Shown piece after piece: positions 1-5,914 of a stretch of DNA of 9,581 nt (positions are counted from its first letter, which is position 1; each line of letters opens with the position of its first letter). The position numbers and the translations under genes are program-made. The DNA lies in assembly GCA_910587345.1 (NCBI GenBank), contig CAJUKH010000057.1:1-9581 (forward strand), written 5' to 3'. The notes below the pieces were generated by a model that was not told where the DNA came from, ran no database searches, and saw nothing but the letters and a program-made list of their open reading frames with translations. This DNA is from an uncultured Oscillospiraceae bacterium. Its GTDB lineage: Bacteria > Bacillota > Clostridia > Oscillospirales > Oscillospiraceae.

Positions 1-141
1 GGATCAGAGAGTTAAGGCGCTGGAGCAGGAGTTGGCTATGGCTCAAAAGGAGGCAAAGCACCAGAGGGGATTAAACGCCAATCTGCTGAGAATATCGAAG
101 GAGCGGGCCAACGCTGACCGAAAGCTGAAGCCAAAAAAAGA
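1..141. repeat. Terminal direct repeat, left copy (circular contig overlap)
   Basis: These 141 bases are identical to 9441-9581 at the other end. The reading frame that opens at 9211 runs through the repeat without a break into the frame ending at 535. That is expected if the molecule is circular and the assembler left an overlap. The unique circle is therefore 9,440 bp. A true terminal repeat of a linear element is unlikely because the repeat lies inside a coding sequence and has no palindromic or conserved terminus. Confidence 0.95.
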
Positions 142-535
142 ACATACCGGGTATGTAGTGGCTTCTTCAGAAGAAAAGGAGTATCGCTACAGGGACGGAA
201 GGAAGTGGAAAAGGGTTAAGCTATGGGAAACGGTACTGCAAAGCCCATATGCGGTGGATTTTACAGAGGAACAGGCGAGGGAGCAGATTACGAGAGAGCT
301 GTTTCCCAAAGGGAAGGATTGGCTAATCGGTAAAATAGGGATAACAGGGCGGTATGGCAGCGTATATGAGAGGATGTTTGAGGATAGTGGTGTGACCGAT
401 GAATTTCTGCGGAGCAATATATTGTTGGCGGGACAGCAGCGGTTGAGGGCCAATTTTCGCGCTGGCTATTGGGAGCTGGTCTTTATGCACACAAAGCCGT
501 TGGGTGTTGTGCCGCCGGAAATGCGGGTGCGGTGA
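1..535 (+). CDS. Coiled-coil protein of unknown function, C-terminal part (starts at 9211 of the circle)
   Basis: Position 1 is the third base of codon 77 of the gene that starts at 9211. The frame continues to the TGA at 533-535, giving 254 aa in all. The ATG at 38 and the alternative start at 32 are internal and have no separate ribosome binding site. The coiled coil ends near residue 110 in a basic stretch (ANADRKLKPKK). A globular domain follows, with motifs such as DGRKWKRVKLWE, FPKGKDWLIGKIGITGRYGS and a C-terminal FRAGYWELVFMHTKPLGVVP. The domain is rich in aromatic and basic residues, which would suit nucleic-acid or protein contacts, but no catalytic motif is visible. Function unknown; the reading frame itself is well supported. 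Confidence 0.85.
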   Translation, partial: DQRVKALEQELAMAQKEAKHQRGLNANLLRISKERANADRKLKPKKEHTGYVVASSEEKEYRYRDGRKWKRVKLWETVLQSPYAVDFTEEQAREQITRELFPKGKDWLIGKIGITGRYGSVYERMFEDSGVTDEFLRSNILLAGQQRLRANFRAGYWELVFMHTKPLGVVPPEMRVR

Positions 536-570
536 ACATGGGCCGTTATACGCTGTTTAGAGGGCCGTAG

Positions 571-602
571 GGGCTGCTTTGTGTCAGCGGGTGCCCTTTT
601 AT
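571..602 (+). terminator. Possible weak terminator after the coiled-coil gene
   Basis: GGGC at 571-574 can pair with GCCC at 593-596, with an alternative inner GCTG/CAGC pairing, and the stem is followed by TTTTAT. It lies 36 bases after the TGA of the upstream gene. The stem is short and its pairing ambiguous, so this is a low-confidence call. Confidence 0.3.
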
Positions 603-645
603 ATGGCTGGGCCGTGAAATGGCTTCCAGGGGCCTTAAAAGGCCG

Positions 646-693
646 AAAAAATAGCCTGTCCGGGTACTTGAAAAATTGTGTCGGACAGGCTAT
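646..693 (-). terminator. Minus-strand intrinsic terminator overlapping the rep promoter
   Basis: A perfect 12-bp inverted repeat (651-662 with 682-693, arm ATAGCCTGTCCG) encloses a 19-base loop. Read on the minus strand, the stem is followed directly by six T residues (A646-A651 on the plus strand), the form of a rho-independent terminator. Read on the plus strand there is no T run. No credible minus-strand gene lies upstream of it, so it may end an antisense transcript through the rep leader. The same inverted repeat overlaps a plus-strand promoter and could instead, or also, be an operator. Confidence 0.55.
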
Positions 694-696
694 AAT
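668..696 (+). promoter_or_regulatory. Probable rep promoter
   Basis: TTGAAA at 668-673 and TATAAT at 691-696 are separated by 17 bases, a near-consensus sigma-A promoter. The -35 lies in the loop and the -10 at the edge of the right arm of the 12-bp inverted repeat, so a protein bound to the repeat, or extrusion of the hairpin, would affect transcription. Predicted transcription start is near 703, leaving a leader of about 340 bases before the rep start at 1042. Confidence 0.6.
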
Positions 697-828
697 AATA
701 ACAAAAAATAGGGAAAAAAATGTATTGATAATAAACGCCCCCCTATAGCCCTTATGCCCTTGACTTTTGTTCTCTTTTCCTTCCCAGGAAAGGGAGAAAG
801 TCAGAGGGGGATTGGGGGGTGAGTGGAG

Positions 829-876
829 GGTGTGGGAATGTGGTAAACCCGTAGGGTTTTCCATCATTTCCACACC
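829..876. repeat. Long imperfect hairpin in the rep leader
   Basis: The left arm 829-850 (GGTGTGGGAATG followed by TGGTAAACCC) pairs with 854-876 across a GTA loop. There is one bulged base, one G-U type pair and one mismatch near the loop. It lies in the predicted rep leader about 170 bases before the start codon. Confidence 0.6.
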
Positions 877-884
877 TGGAGCGA

Positions 885-957
885 GGGGGGCAAGGGGGAG
901 ATGACTTTCTCTTTAAGGCGGCTTTAGCCGCCGCTCTTTGGCTCCCCCTTGCCCCCC
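885..957. repeat. Perfect 16-bp inverted repeat with nested stem
   Basis: GGGGGGCAAGGGGGAG at 885-900 is the exact reverse complement of 942-957. Between the arms, GGCGGCT (917-923) pairs with AGCCGCC (926-932) across two bases. The G-rich left arm could also adopt non-duplex structures. Located just before the rep start, it is a candidate origin or leader element. Confidence 0.65.
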
Positions 958-1041
958 TGCCGCCCGCAGGGCGGCTCCCTCGTCCCCGCCGCAGCGGATT
1001 TTTTCTTTTTGCTTCTTTTTCTTTTTTGTGGGGGTGCTGAT

Positions 1042-2475
1042 ATGGCCAATATGCTTCATGGTACAGTGGAAGAATATCGAGAGCTTTACTTAGAGAAGAA
1101 TGCCCACTTGGAGCAGTTTTTAGAACAGGTAACGCCGTTTGAATTTTACCGTGAGATTTTTCCAGAAGGGTCTTTTGAACGGAAGGGGTGTTATGAGGAC
1201 AGGAAGGCCAATGGGATCGCGGTGACCCTGCCAGGTAAAGGTGGCTCTATCAACGGGATTGCTCTGGAGATAGAGGGGGACGGTCGGGCCAGACGGTATA
1301 TCATTACGGATGATTTACAGAAGCTGACTGATCTGGCAGATACCGACTTTACAATTATGGCACCTATTTCGTATTACGGAAGGAAGCGGTCAGGTAAGTT
1401 TGCGCGGTATCTTTATGCGCTGGCGTTTGATTTGGATGGTGTTGGGATGCCCCAGCTCCGTGATGTGTTGCACCAGATGAATAAGGGAATTTTGCCGAAG
1501 GCAACCTTTATTGTGAATAGTGGGACAGGATTGCATTTGTATTATGCCTTGATGGAGCCTGTCCCCATGTACCCGCAAAACCAGCACTATTTGAAGGAGC
1601 TGAAGTATTCACTTACCAGGCAGATTTGGAATCGATTTACCTCGTCTATCAAACAGCCACAGATGCAAGGACTTTTGCAGGGATTCCGGGTAGTCGGTTC
1701 TGGGACGAAGTTGGGCAAGGGCTATCCTGTAGTGGCGTTTCGGTTTGGTGGGCAGGTGGAGTTGGATAGCCTTTTGGAGTACATACCTGCATCGAATGGG
1801 GAGCGGCAGAAACTCCAAGGGATTATGCAAAAGAGCAGTATGCCTTTGGTAGAGGCGAAGGAGAAGTACCCGGATTGGTATGAGCGCCGGGTGGTGAACC
1901 ATGAGCGCCGGGGACGGTGGACAGTGAAAAGAGATCTCTATGATTGGTGGCTGCGCCGCATCCGGGATGAGATCAGGGTTGGCCACCGTTATCATGGAGT
2001 GATGACTCTGGCCATCTATGCGAAGAAGTGCAGCATCGATGAGGACGAACTCCGTGAGGATGCCTATTCTTTGCTCCAGCCTTATGATGATATGAGTGTG
2101 GAGGAGGTCAACCGTTTCACGAGGGATGATGTGGAAGCGGCGCTTTCAATGTTCAACGAGGACTATGTGACGTTTCCCAGGGACGATATTGCGCGGCTGT
2201 CTGGAATGCCAATGCCAGTTAATAAACGAAACTGGAGAAAAAGGGAGGATCATTTGAAGCGATGTAGGATCATTCAGCAGGCAAATGATGTGGTTGATGG
2301 AACCAACTGGCGGGAAAGAAATGGCCGTCCGCGTGGTAGTGGAACGGCGCAGGGACAGGTTTATGAATGGCGGGTGAAACACTTGAATGGGCGAAAGGCT
2401 GATTGTCATAGGGATACGGGGCTTGATCCTAAGACGATACGAAAGTGGTGGGATTGTCCCCCTCCATCGCTGTAA
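1042..2475 (+). CDS. Plasmid replication protein with AEP-type primase core and C-terminal helix-turn-helix
   Basis: The ATG at 1042 is chosen because GGGGGTG precedes it closely. The open frame back to 949 encodes only a Pro- and Phe-rich run from the leader. The 477-aa product shows two motifs typical of archaeo-eukaryotic primase-like proteins: a hydrophobic strand with acidic pair (ALAFDLDG, Asp130 and Asp132) and a Ser/Gly-rich turn with histidine (VNSGTGLHLYY, His165). The later GFRVVGSGTKLGKGYPVVAF segment recalls primase-family plasmid Rep proteins. The C-terminus (about 440-471, KADCHRDTGLDPKTIRKWW) looks like a helix-turn-helix for origin binding. A GRPR motif at 428-431 resembles an AT-hook core. 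The usual third acidic motif could not be placed with confidence. Likely role: origin recognition and primer synthesis for plasmid replication. The plasmid setting and upstream hairpins support this. Confidence 0.75.
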   Translation: MANMLHGTVEEYRELYLEKNAHLEQFLEQVTPFEFYREIFPEGSFERKGCYEDRKANGIAVTLPGKGGSINGIALEIEGDGRARRYIITDDLQKLTDLADTDFTIMAPISYYGRKRSGKFARYLYALAFDLDGVGMPQLRDVLHQMNKGILPKATFIVNSGTGLHLYYALMEPVPMYPQNQHYLKELKYSLTRQIWNRFTSSIKQPQMQGLLQGFRVVGSGTKLGKGYPVVAFRFGGQVELDSLLEYIPASNGERQKLQGIMQKSSMPLVEAKEKYPDWYERRVVNHERRGRWTVKRDLYDWWLRRIRDEIRVGHRYHGVMTLAIYAKKCSIDEDELREDAYSLLQPYDDMSVEEVNRFTRDDVEAALSMFNEDYVTFPRDDIARLSGMPMPVNKRNWRKREDHLKRCRIIQQANDVVDGTNWRERNGRPRGSGTAQGQVYEWRVKHLNGRKADCHRDTGLDPKTIRKWWDCPPPSL

Positions 2476-2624
2476 TCTAAGGCTGGCCATACCACTTCAG
2501 CCCTCCGAAGGTAAATTATCAGTTCCCTCTTTACTGCGCTCGGAAAGCCCCATAAATCAATGACTTTTTGCCCTCTAAATGTCCACGCTCCAGGGTTCGG
2601 AAGAAGTTTGAGGTCAGCATTGTG

Positions 2625-2654
2625 TTGACATTGTAAATAAAAAGATATACAATG
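2625..2654 (+). promoter_or_regulatory. Toxin-antitoxin operon promoter with overlapping operator
   Basis: TTGACA at 2625-2630 and TACAAT at 2648-2653 are 17 bases apart. An inverted repeat CATTGTA (2629-2635) / TACAATG (2648-2654) overlaps both promoter elements. DinJ-family antitoxins bind such repeats through their ribbon-helix-helix domain to repress their own operon, so this is the likely autoregulatory operator. The start of the antitoxin gene follows about 30 bases downstream. Confidence 0.7.
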
Positions 2655-2685
2655 GAGATGATAGCGGAGAAAGGAGTTGTTACCT

Positions 2686-2967
2686 ATGGCAAGTACAAAT
2701 ATCAATATTCGTATGGATGCGGACTTGAAGCGGCAGTTTGAGGCGTTCTGTGCTGATATGGGAATGACGATGACAACGGCTTTTAATGTTTTTGCGAAGA
2801 AAGCGGTCAGGGAGTATAGAATACCTTTTGAGATCAGCGGCGATGTGCCGAACGCTGAAACCGTTGAAGCAATCCATGAGGTAAAGAGGATGAAGGCCAA
2901 CCCTGGCCTTGGCAAGACCTATACCGATGTCGATCAGATGATGGAGGAGCTGCTTGCCGATGTATAA
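2686..2967 (+). CDS. dinJ: RelB/DinJ-family antitoxin
   Basis: A 93-aa protein starting at ATG 2686, nine bases after AAGGAG at 2671-2676; a TTG three codons upstream overlaps the ribosome binding site and is not used. The N-terminal TNINIRMDADLKRQFE then MTMTTAFNVFAKKAV (residues 4-41) is the ribbon-helix-helix signature of DinJ/RelB antitoxins, followed by IPFEI. The C-terminal third (about 55-93) is the usual toxin-binding tail, neutralising the adjacent YafQ-like toxin and forming the repressor complex on the operator at 2629-2654. Its last eight bases overlap the toxin start, so the genes are translationally coupled with antitoxin first. On a plasmid this serves stable inheritance by killing or arresting plasmid-free daughters. 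Confidence 0.93.
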   Translation: MASTNINIRMDADLKRQFEAFCADMGMTMTTAFNVFAKKAVREYRIPFEISGDVPNAETVEAIHEVKRMKANPGLGKTYTDVDQMMEELLADV

Positions 2968-3232
2968 CGTAAGGCCGACCTCAAAATTCCAGAAGGATTT
3001 GAAGCGGGTGAAGAAGCGGGGATATGATATTGACCTGCTGACCGATATTATTAAAAAGCTGGCAGCGGGGGAGCCGCTGCCAGCGAAGAACAAAGACCAT
3101 GACTTGTCCGGGGATTATGTTGGTTGTCGTGAGTGCCATATTACCCCGGACTGGCTGCTGATTTATGAAGTGGACGGGGACGATCTGATTTTATATCTCA
3201 CACGGACAGGTACGCACAGCGATTTGTTTTGA
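2960..3232 (+). CDS. yafQ: YafQ-family mRNA interferase toxin (RelE superfamily)
   Basis: A 90-aa protein starting at ATG 2960, inside the antitoxin stop region (8-bp overlap), with AGGAG at 2944-2948. Length and order match YafQ: an N-terminal strand, FQKDLKRVKKRG helix, ILPA-like loop (LAAGEPLPAKNKDH), and the catalytic strand region HDLSGDYVGCRECHITPDWLLIYE. Candidate active-site residues corresponding to those known in E. coli YafQ are His47, His60, Asp64, Trp65, Arg82, His86 and the C-terminal Phe90, all present. It should cleave ribosome-bound mRNA when not bound by the antitoxin. The gene appears intact. Family assignment is from motif recognition; activity is inferred. Confidence 0.92.
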   Translation: MYNVRPTSKFQKDLKRVKKRGYDIDLLTDIIKKLAAGEPLPAKNKDHDLSGDYVGCRECHITPDWLLIYEVDGDDLILYLTRTGTHSDLF

Positions 3233-3244
3233 GGGCCATAGAAA

Positions 3245-3589
3245 ATGACACACAAGGAGTACAAGGAAAAAATGGAGAGAGGGATTGCCCAGGTTCGAGC
3301 CGGCCAGGCTATCACTAAAACGATGAAGGAGTTGGAACGTATGGCAGAGGATGAAATGAGAGTTGCCCAGCTTCAGCTACCAGACCCGGCAGACGCCGAT
3401 CCGCACCCCCGGCTGCTCCTGGAGGGTCGGGGCATCCATGCCGGGGAGGGGTTCACCGCCTTGTTCCCGGATGGCTGGCATGATATTACCTTGGAGGTGA
3501 GCTGGGAGCCGACTGGCCCTGGCTGCTGGTACATCTCTACACCTGGCTTTAAGGACGTTTGCCCGGTGGGCCTGTTTGTGAAGGTGTAA
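3245..3589 (+). CDS. Small protein with possible DUF5348-like domain, third gene of the toxin-antitoxin operon
   Basis: A 114-aa frame begins 12 bases after the toxin stop; GAGGG at 3231-3235, overlapping that stop, is the likely ribosome binding site. The spacing suggests one operon with the toxin and antitoxin. Residues 1-40 are helical and charged (YKEKMERGIAQVRAGQ, then ITKTMKELERM). Residues 55-114 look like a compact beta domain with GRGIHAGEGF, DGWHDITLEV, GPGCWYIST and a final CPVGLFVKV. The second part recalls small DUF5348-type domains in Bacillota, but I cannot confirm this. No signal peptide or membrane span. It could modulate the toxin pair or be an unrelated passenger gene. Confidence 0.7.
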   Translation: MTHKEYKEKMERGIAQVRAGQAITKTMKELERMAEDEMRVAQLQLPDPADADPHPRLLLEGRGIHAGEGFTALFPDGWHDITLEVSWEPTGPGCWYISTPGFKDVCPVGLFVKV

Positions 3590-3631
3590 GATTGCGATAG
3601 GCGGAGAAATGTGCTTAAAACATGGAAGCGC

Positions 3632-3667
3632 AACCAATAAGTGCGGAGTTGTAAACCATGATTGGTT
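3632..3667. repeat. Inverted repeat upstream of the Xre-type regulator
   Basis: AACCAAT (3632-3638) and ATTGGTT (3661-3667) form a 7-bp inverted repeat ending 26 bases before the ATG of the regulator gene. It is a possible autoregulatory operator. No convincing promoter with a compatible start site was found between 3590 and 3692, so the promoter for this gene is unassigned. Confidence 0.3.
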
Positions 3668-3692
3668 TCGATATGATGGAGGTTGTTTTAGA

Positions 3693-4184
3693 ATGAACTT
3701 GGGTACAAGACTTTGTTCATACAGAAAAAGGGCTGGTATGTCACAACAAGAATTGGCAGAGTATTTGAAAGTATCGCGACAATCTGTTTCTAAATGGGAA
3801 ACAGATGTGGCTATGCCAACAATAGATAATCTTCAGCGATTAGGCGAATTATATGGAGTTCCGATTGATGAATTGATTAACAGTACAAGTGGCACGATGA
3901 AAAATGATATGGAGTGCATTGCGAACAAACATATCTCAACGATAGAAAAACAAAAAAATGTTGTTTGGTCAAGAGTGGCTTTTTCTTGCATTATTTTAAC
4001 TTCTTTTTTGCTGATAGCCACATGTTTTTTCAGCTTTGGGCTGTTTCGTCAAAAAACTGATAATAAAGAGTTGTGGGTTCAGTCATCGAATACAACTAAT
4101 GGAGCAGAGGGGAAATTTTTCGATATTTCGGATTTGCAAAAGATAGATGCGGATAGCGAGATAAATGTTATTGGTTTGGAGTAA
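3693..4184 (+). CDS. Xre-family helix-turn-helix regulator with a C-terminal membrane anchor
   Basis: ATG 3693 follows GGAGG at 3678-3682 and starts exactly at the helix-turn-helix, so the longer frame from 3609 is rejected. The 163-aa product has a Cro/Xre DNA-binding domain at residues 3-62: TRLCSYRKRAGMSQQELAEY, then VSRQSVSKWETDVAMPTIDN. Residues about 92-118 form one hydrophobic span (RVAFSCIILTSFLLIATCFF). Roughly 45 residues follow, probably outside the cell. Such an architecture would place a transcription factor at the membrane, able to respond to an external or envelope signal. The gene is visibly AT-richer than the toxin operon before it, a sign of separate origin. The secreted-protein gene downstream is the natural candidate target. 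Target and signal are inference. Confidence 0.8.
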   Translation: MNLGTRLCSYRKRAGMSQQELAEYLKVSRQSVSKWETDVAMPTIDNLQRLGELYGVPIDELINSTSGTMKNDMECIANKHISTIEKQKNVVWSRVAFSCIILTSFLLIATCFFSFGLFRQKTDNKELWVQSSNTTNGAEGKFFDISDLQKIDADSEINVIGLE

Positions 4185-4192
4185 TTAATTTG

Positions 4193-4282
4193 CTTTTCTT
4201 CTTCTCATGGGAAGGTTTTAAGGTTAAGTTATGGTGAAAGGATGTGATGGTGTTTCAATAGTTTCCCATTGAGGAAGAAAAG
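4193..4282. repeat. Imperfect inverted repeat between regulator and secreted-protein genes
   Basis: Positions 4193-4213 (CTTTTCTTCTTC, then TCATGGGAA) are nearly the reverse complement of 4263-4282 (TTCCCATTGAGGAAGAAAAG), with about 49 bases between the arms. It lies in the 141-bp gap upstream of the secreted-protein gene. The stem could act as a leader structure or operator; it has no T run after it on the plus strand and is not an obvious terminator. Confidence 0.4.
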
Positions 4283-4325
4283 AAATGATAACCAATGACA
4301 TTTCGCTATAAAGGAGCAGAGTAAA

Positions 4326-4895
4326 ATGAAAATTAAAAGAAGTTTGAGCATGGTATTGGCTGCTGCACTGGCTTTGTGCTGTGTAAGCCTGAACGCATTT
4401 GCTGCAGATCGAGATGAGATCCAAACGTTGGATTTATCCGATGTGAAGATTGTGGAGTCAACGGATTGGGCAGAGCCGGTTGCCCTGCCCCGGTCTGGCC
4501 TTGGTGGGGCTTTTATTGAGCTGTCCGATGCGAAGATCGTAGATTCGGCGGATTGGGCAACGTTGCTCGATAAGGATGCTCCGACTGCGTTGTCTGACGA
4601 TGAGATTATGCCTTTGTCGAGAGGCGACCTGGCCCCCAAAACGGTGTATGTTGATAAGGCCATTTCTCTTACCGAGGGTGAGGTAATTACGGTTTATGGT
4701 CGGTGGAGTCCGAGCAACGCGAGTGTTTCCGTTGGGATCTGGGATCATGCTAACAATGCTGGTCTTTTGCAGCCTGTTTCTAATGGGTACGGTTGGGCTT
4801 CCTTTAAGATCACAAAGTCTGGCCAGTTTTCTGTAGCGATTGCTAATATGTCTGATGTGTCCATCAATTGGAACACATCCTATGTTATCGCATAA
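4326..4895 (+). CDS. Secreted protein with duplicated LSD-KIV-S-DWA motif
   Basis: ATG 4326 is nine bases after AAGGAG (4311-4316). The 189-aa product opens with a clear signal peptide: basic MKIKR, a hydrophobic core to about residue 22, and cleavage near NAFA-AD (residue 26/27). The mature part has a 14-residue motif twice, at 36-49 (DLSDVKIVESTDWA) and 65-78 (ELSDAKIVDSADWA), 10 of 14 identical and spaced 29 residues, suggesting internal duplication. Residues 105-189 look like a beta-sandwich (VDKAISLTEGEVITVYGRW, then SVSVGIWD, then SGQFSVAIAN). No sortase signal, catalytic motif or cysteine pair is seen in the mature protein. I do not recognise the family. It may be a surface or released protein under control of the upstream membrane-anchored regulator. 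Confidence 0.8.
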   Translation: MKIKRSLSMVLAAALALCCVSLNAFAADRDEIQTLDLSDVKIVESTDWAEPVALPRSGLGGAFIELSDAKIVDSADWATLLDKDAPTALSDDEIMPLSRGDLAPKTVYVDKAISLTEGEVITVYGRWSPSNASVSVGIWDHANNAGLLQPVSNGYGWASFKITKSGQFSVAIANMSDVSINWNTSYVIA

Positions 4896-4934
4896 GAAAC
4901 AGGGAATCTGCGTATAAGGGCGATTAAGTAGTTA

Positions 4935-4981
4935 AAAAAGAAGGCCGCTCCAGCCAATTTGACTGGAGCGGCCTTCTTTTT
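4935..4981. terminator. Strong bidirectional intrinsic terminator
   Basis: A perfect 19-bp stem (4935-4953 with 4963-4981) has the core AAGGCCGCTCCAG, a 9-base loop CCAATTTGA, an A run on the left and a T run on the right. It ends the secreted-protein transcript on the plus strand and would also work on the minus strand, insulating the partition operon. Confidence 0.95.
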
Positions 4982-5027
4982 AGATGTTTACAGGGAAAAC
5001 ATACATAATCTATATATATTAAATATA

Positions 5028-5060
5028 ATACACAACAAAAATATGTTAAATATAACTGAT
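5028..5060. promoter_or_regulatory. AT-rich box cluster upstream of parA, shared with the recombinase upstream region
   Basis: The 17-mer ATACACAACAAAAATAT (5028-5044), followed by GTTA (5045-5048) and TAACTGAT (5053-5060), matches 8069-8085, 8096-8099 and 8101-8108 upstream of the recombinase (16 of 17 identical, then the same two boxes). A direct repeat TTAAATATAA also occurs at 5019-5028 and 5046-5055. Being immediately upstream of the parA promoter, it is a candidate centromere or operator bound by the ribbon-helix-helix partition protein. Confidence 0.45.
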
Positions 5061-5088
5061 TGACAATACGTTATTGCTGCAATATAAT
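5060..5088 (+). promoter_or_regulatory. Consensus promoter of the partition operon
   Basis: TTGACA (5060-5065) and TATAAT (5083-5088) with a 17-base spacer match the sigma-A consensus exactly. Short interleaved repeats CAATA/TATTG (5064-5068/5072-5076) and ATTG/CAAT (5073-5076/5080-5083) lie in the spacer and could bind a repressor. The parA start is about 58 bases downstream of the -10. Confidence 0.85.
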
Positions 5089-5145
5089 TTATATAACTTA
5101 AATAAATAGAACAAGTTACATAAACCACATAAAGGAGTGAAGCAG

Positions 5146-5904
5146 GTGAAGGTAATCGCAATAGCGAACCAAAAGGGCGGCGTGGCCAAGACCACCACAA
5201 CACACAACCTGGGCGTGGCTCTGGCCACAAAGGGGAAGCGTGTGCTTCTCATTGACCTGGATAGTCAGGCCAGCTTGACTATCAGTGTTGGGCTGGAGCC
5301 GCTGGAGGTAAAGCGGACGATTGTAGACGTTCTGAAGAAGGACGGGGTGCCGATCAGCGAGTGCATCGAGCAGATCAGTGAGCGGCTGCACATCGTTACA
5401 TCAATCATCGACCTGGCCCCCATGGAGATGGAGCTGCTGTCCAGGGCCAGCCGGGAGAAGATTTTGGACAGGGCTTTGAAGCCGATTCGGGGGGAGTATG
5501 ACTTCATCCTGGTGGACTGTCCTCCGCAGCTCTCCATTCTGACCATCAATGCGTTGTCCTGTGCCGATGGGGTGATTATCCCTGTCAAGACGGATTACCT
5601 GGCTTACCGGGGGTTGACGCAGCTCCAGGACAGCATCCAGGAGATCCAGGAACTAATCAATCCTGGGCTGGAGGTGCTGGGGGTCATTGCGACACTTTAT
5701 GAGAAACGGGTGGCGGATGACAATGAGATCCTGGCCGCACTAAAGAAGGAGTATAACGTCCTGGGAGTGATTAAACGTCTGGCCGTGGCCAAGAAGGGGA
5801 TTTATGATGGGTTGGCCGTGGTGGAGCAGACGCCGGGTAGTGAGATATCCATAGAGTACAATGCCATCGCTGACATGATGATAGCGGGTAAGTTTGAAAG
5901 GTAG
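5146..5904 (+). CDS. parA: ParA-family partition ATPase
   Basis: The GTG at 5146 is preferred over the GTG at 5137 because AAGGAG occupies 5132-5137, giving an 8-base spacing; the product is 252 aa. It starts directly with the deviant Walker A box (NQKGGVAKTTTTHNLG, residues 8-23; signature Lys10 and Lys15). Walker A-prime is LLIDLDSQ (Asp37, Asp39) and Walker B is FILVDCPPQ (Asp124). There is no N-terminal DNA-binding extension, so it is a Soj-like/type Ib-style ParA. It should bind nucleoid DNA as an ATP dimer and move plasmid copies bound by the downstream partner. The next gene follows 10 bases after the stop, the usual order for parA and its centromere-binding protein. Confidence 0.95.
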   Translation: MKVIAIANQKGGVAKTTTTHNLGVALATKGKRVLLIDLDSQASLTISVGLEPLEVKRTIVDVLKKDGVPISECIEQISERLHIVTSIIDLAPMEMELLSRASREKILDRALKPIRGEYDFILVDCPPQLSILTINALSCADGVIIPVKTDYLAYRGLTQLQDSIQEIQELINPGLEVLGVIATLYEKRVADDNEILAALKKEYNVLGVIKRLAVAKKGIYDGLAVVEQTPGSEISIEYNAIADMMIAGKFER

Positions 5905-5914
5905 GGGATTTGAC

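Larger units (their letters stand above)
536..1041. other. Non-coding, hairpin-rich region upstream of rep: probable replication origin and rep leader
   Basis: No convincing gene lies here. After the promoter comes an AT-rich stretch (about 691-735), then a series of inverted repeats: GAGAAAGTCA 794-803 with 902-911; a 22-bp imperfect stem with a 3-base loop at 829-876; a perfect 16-bp repeat 885-900 with 942-957 that encloses a 7-bp stem 917-923/926-932; and a 7-bp stem 959-965/969-975. From about 999 to 1029 the plus strand is almost all pyrimidine. AT-rich DNA beside clustered inverted repeats next to a replication gene is typical of plasmid origins, and the stems could also regulate rep expression. 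No clear iterons were seen. Which part is the origin is inference. Confidence 0.55.

Noticed and set aside
1..141. Terminal repeat of a linear phage or transposon
   Set aside because: The repeat is inside a coding sequence, is exactly colinear at both ends and restores the frame on joining, which points to circularity.
949..1041. N-terminal extension of the replication protein
   Set aside because: It reads through leader hairpins and a pyrimidine tract, giving a Pro-, Ala- and Phe-rich stretch; the ribosome binding site points to ATG 1042.
2406..2915. Minus-strand frame across the rep/antitoxin gap
   Set aside because: It overlaps the antitoxin and rep genes in antisense, has no ribosome binding site, and is best seen as a shadow; the gap 2476-2624 holds only short weak inverted repeats.
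3649..3677. Promoter-like TTGTAA and TATGAT with 17-base spacer before the regulator gene
   Set aside because: Its transcription start would fall after the GGAGG ribosome binding site, so it could not produce a normal message for ATG 3693.
3609..3692. Longer start for the Xre-type regulator
   Set aside because: The extension adds a Cys-rich, non-conserved stretch before a helix-turn-helix that normally begins near the N-terminus, and GGAGG precedes ATG 3693.
4231..4272. Thirteen-codon frame in the leader of the secreted-protein gene
   Set aside because: The ribosome binding site is weak and the frame runs into the inverted repeat; not enough to call a leader peptide.
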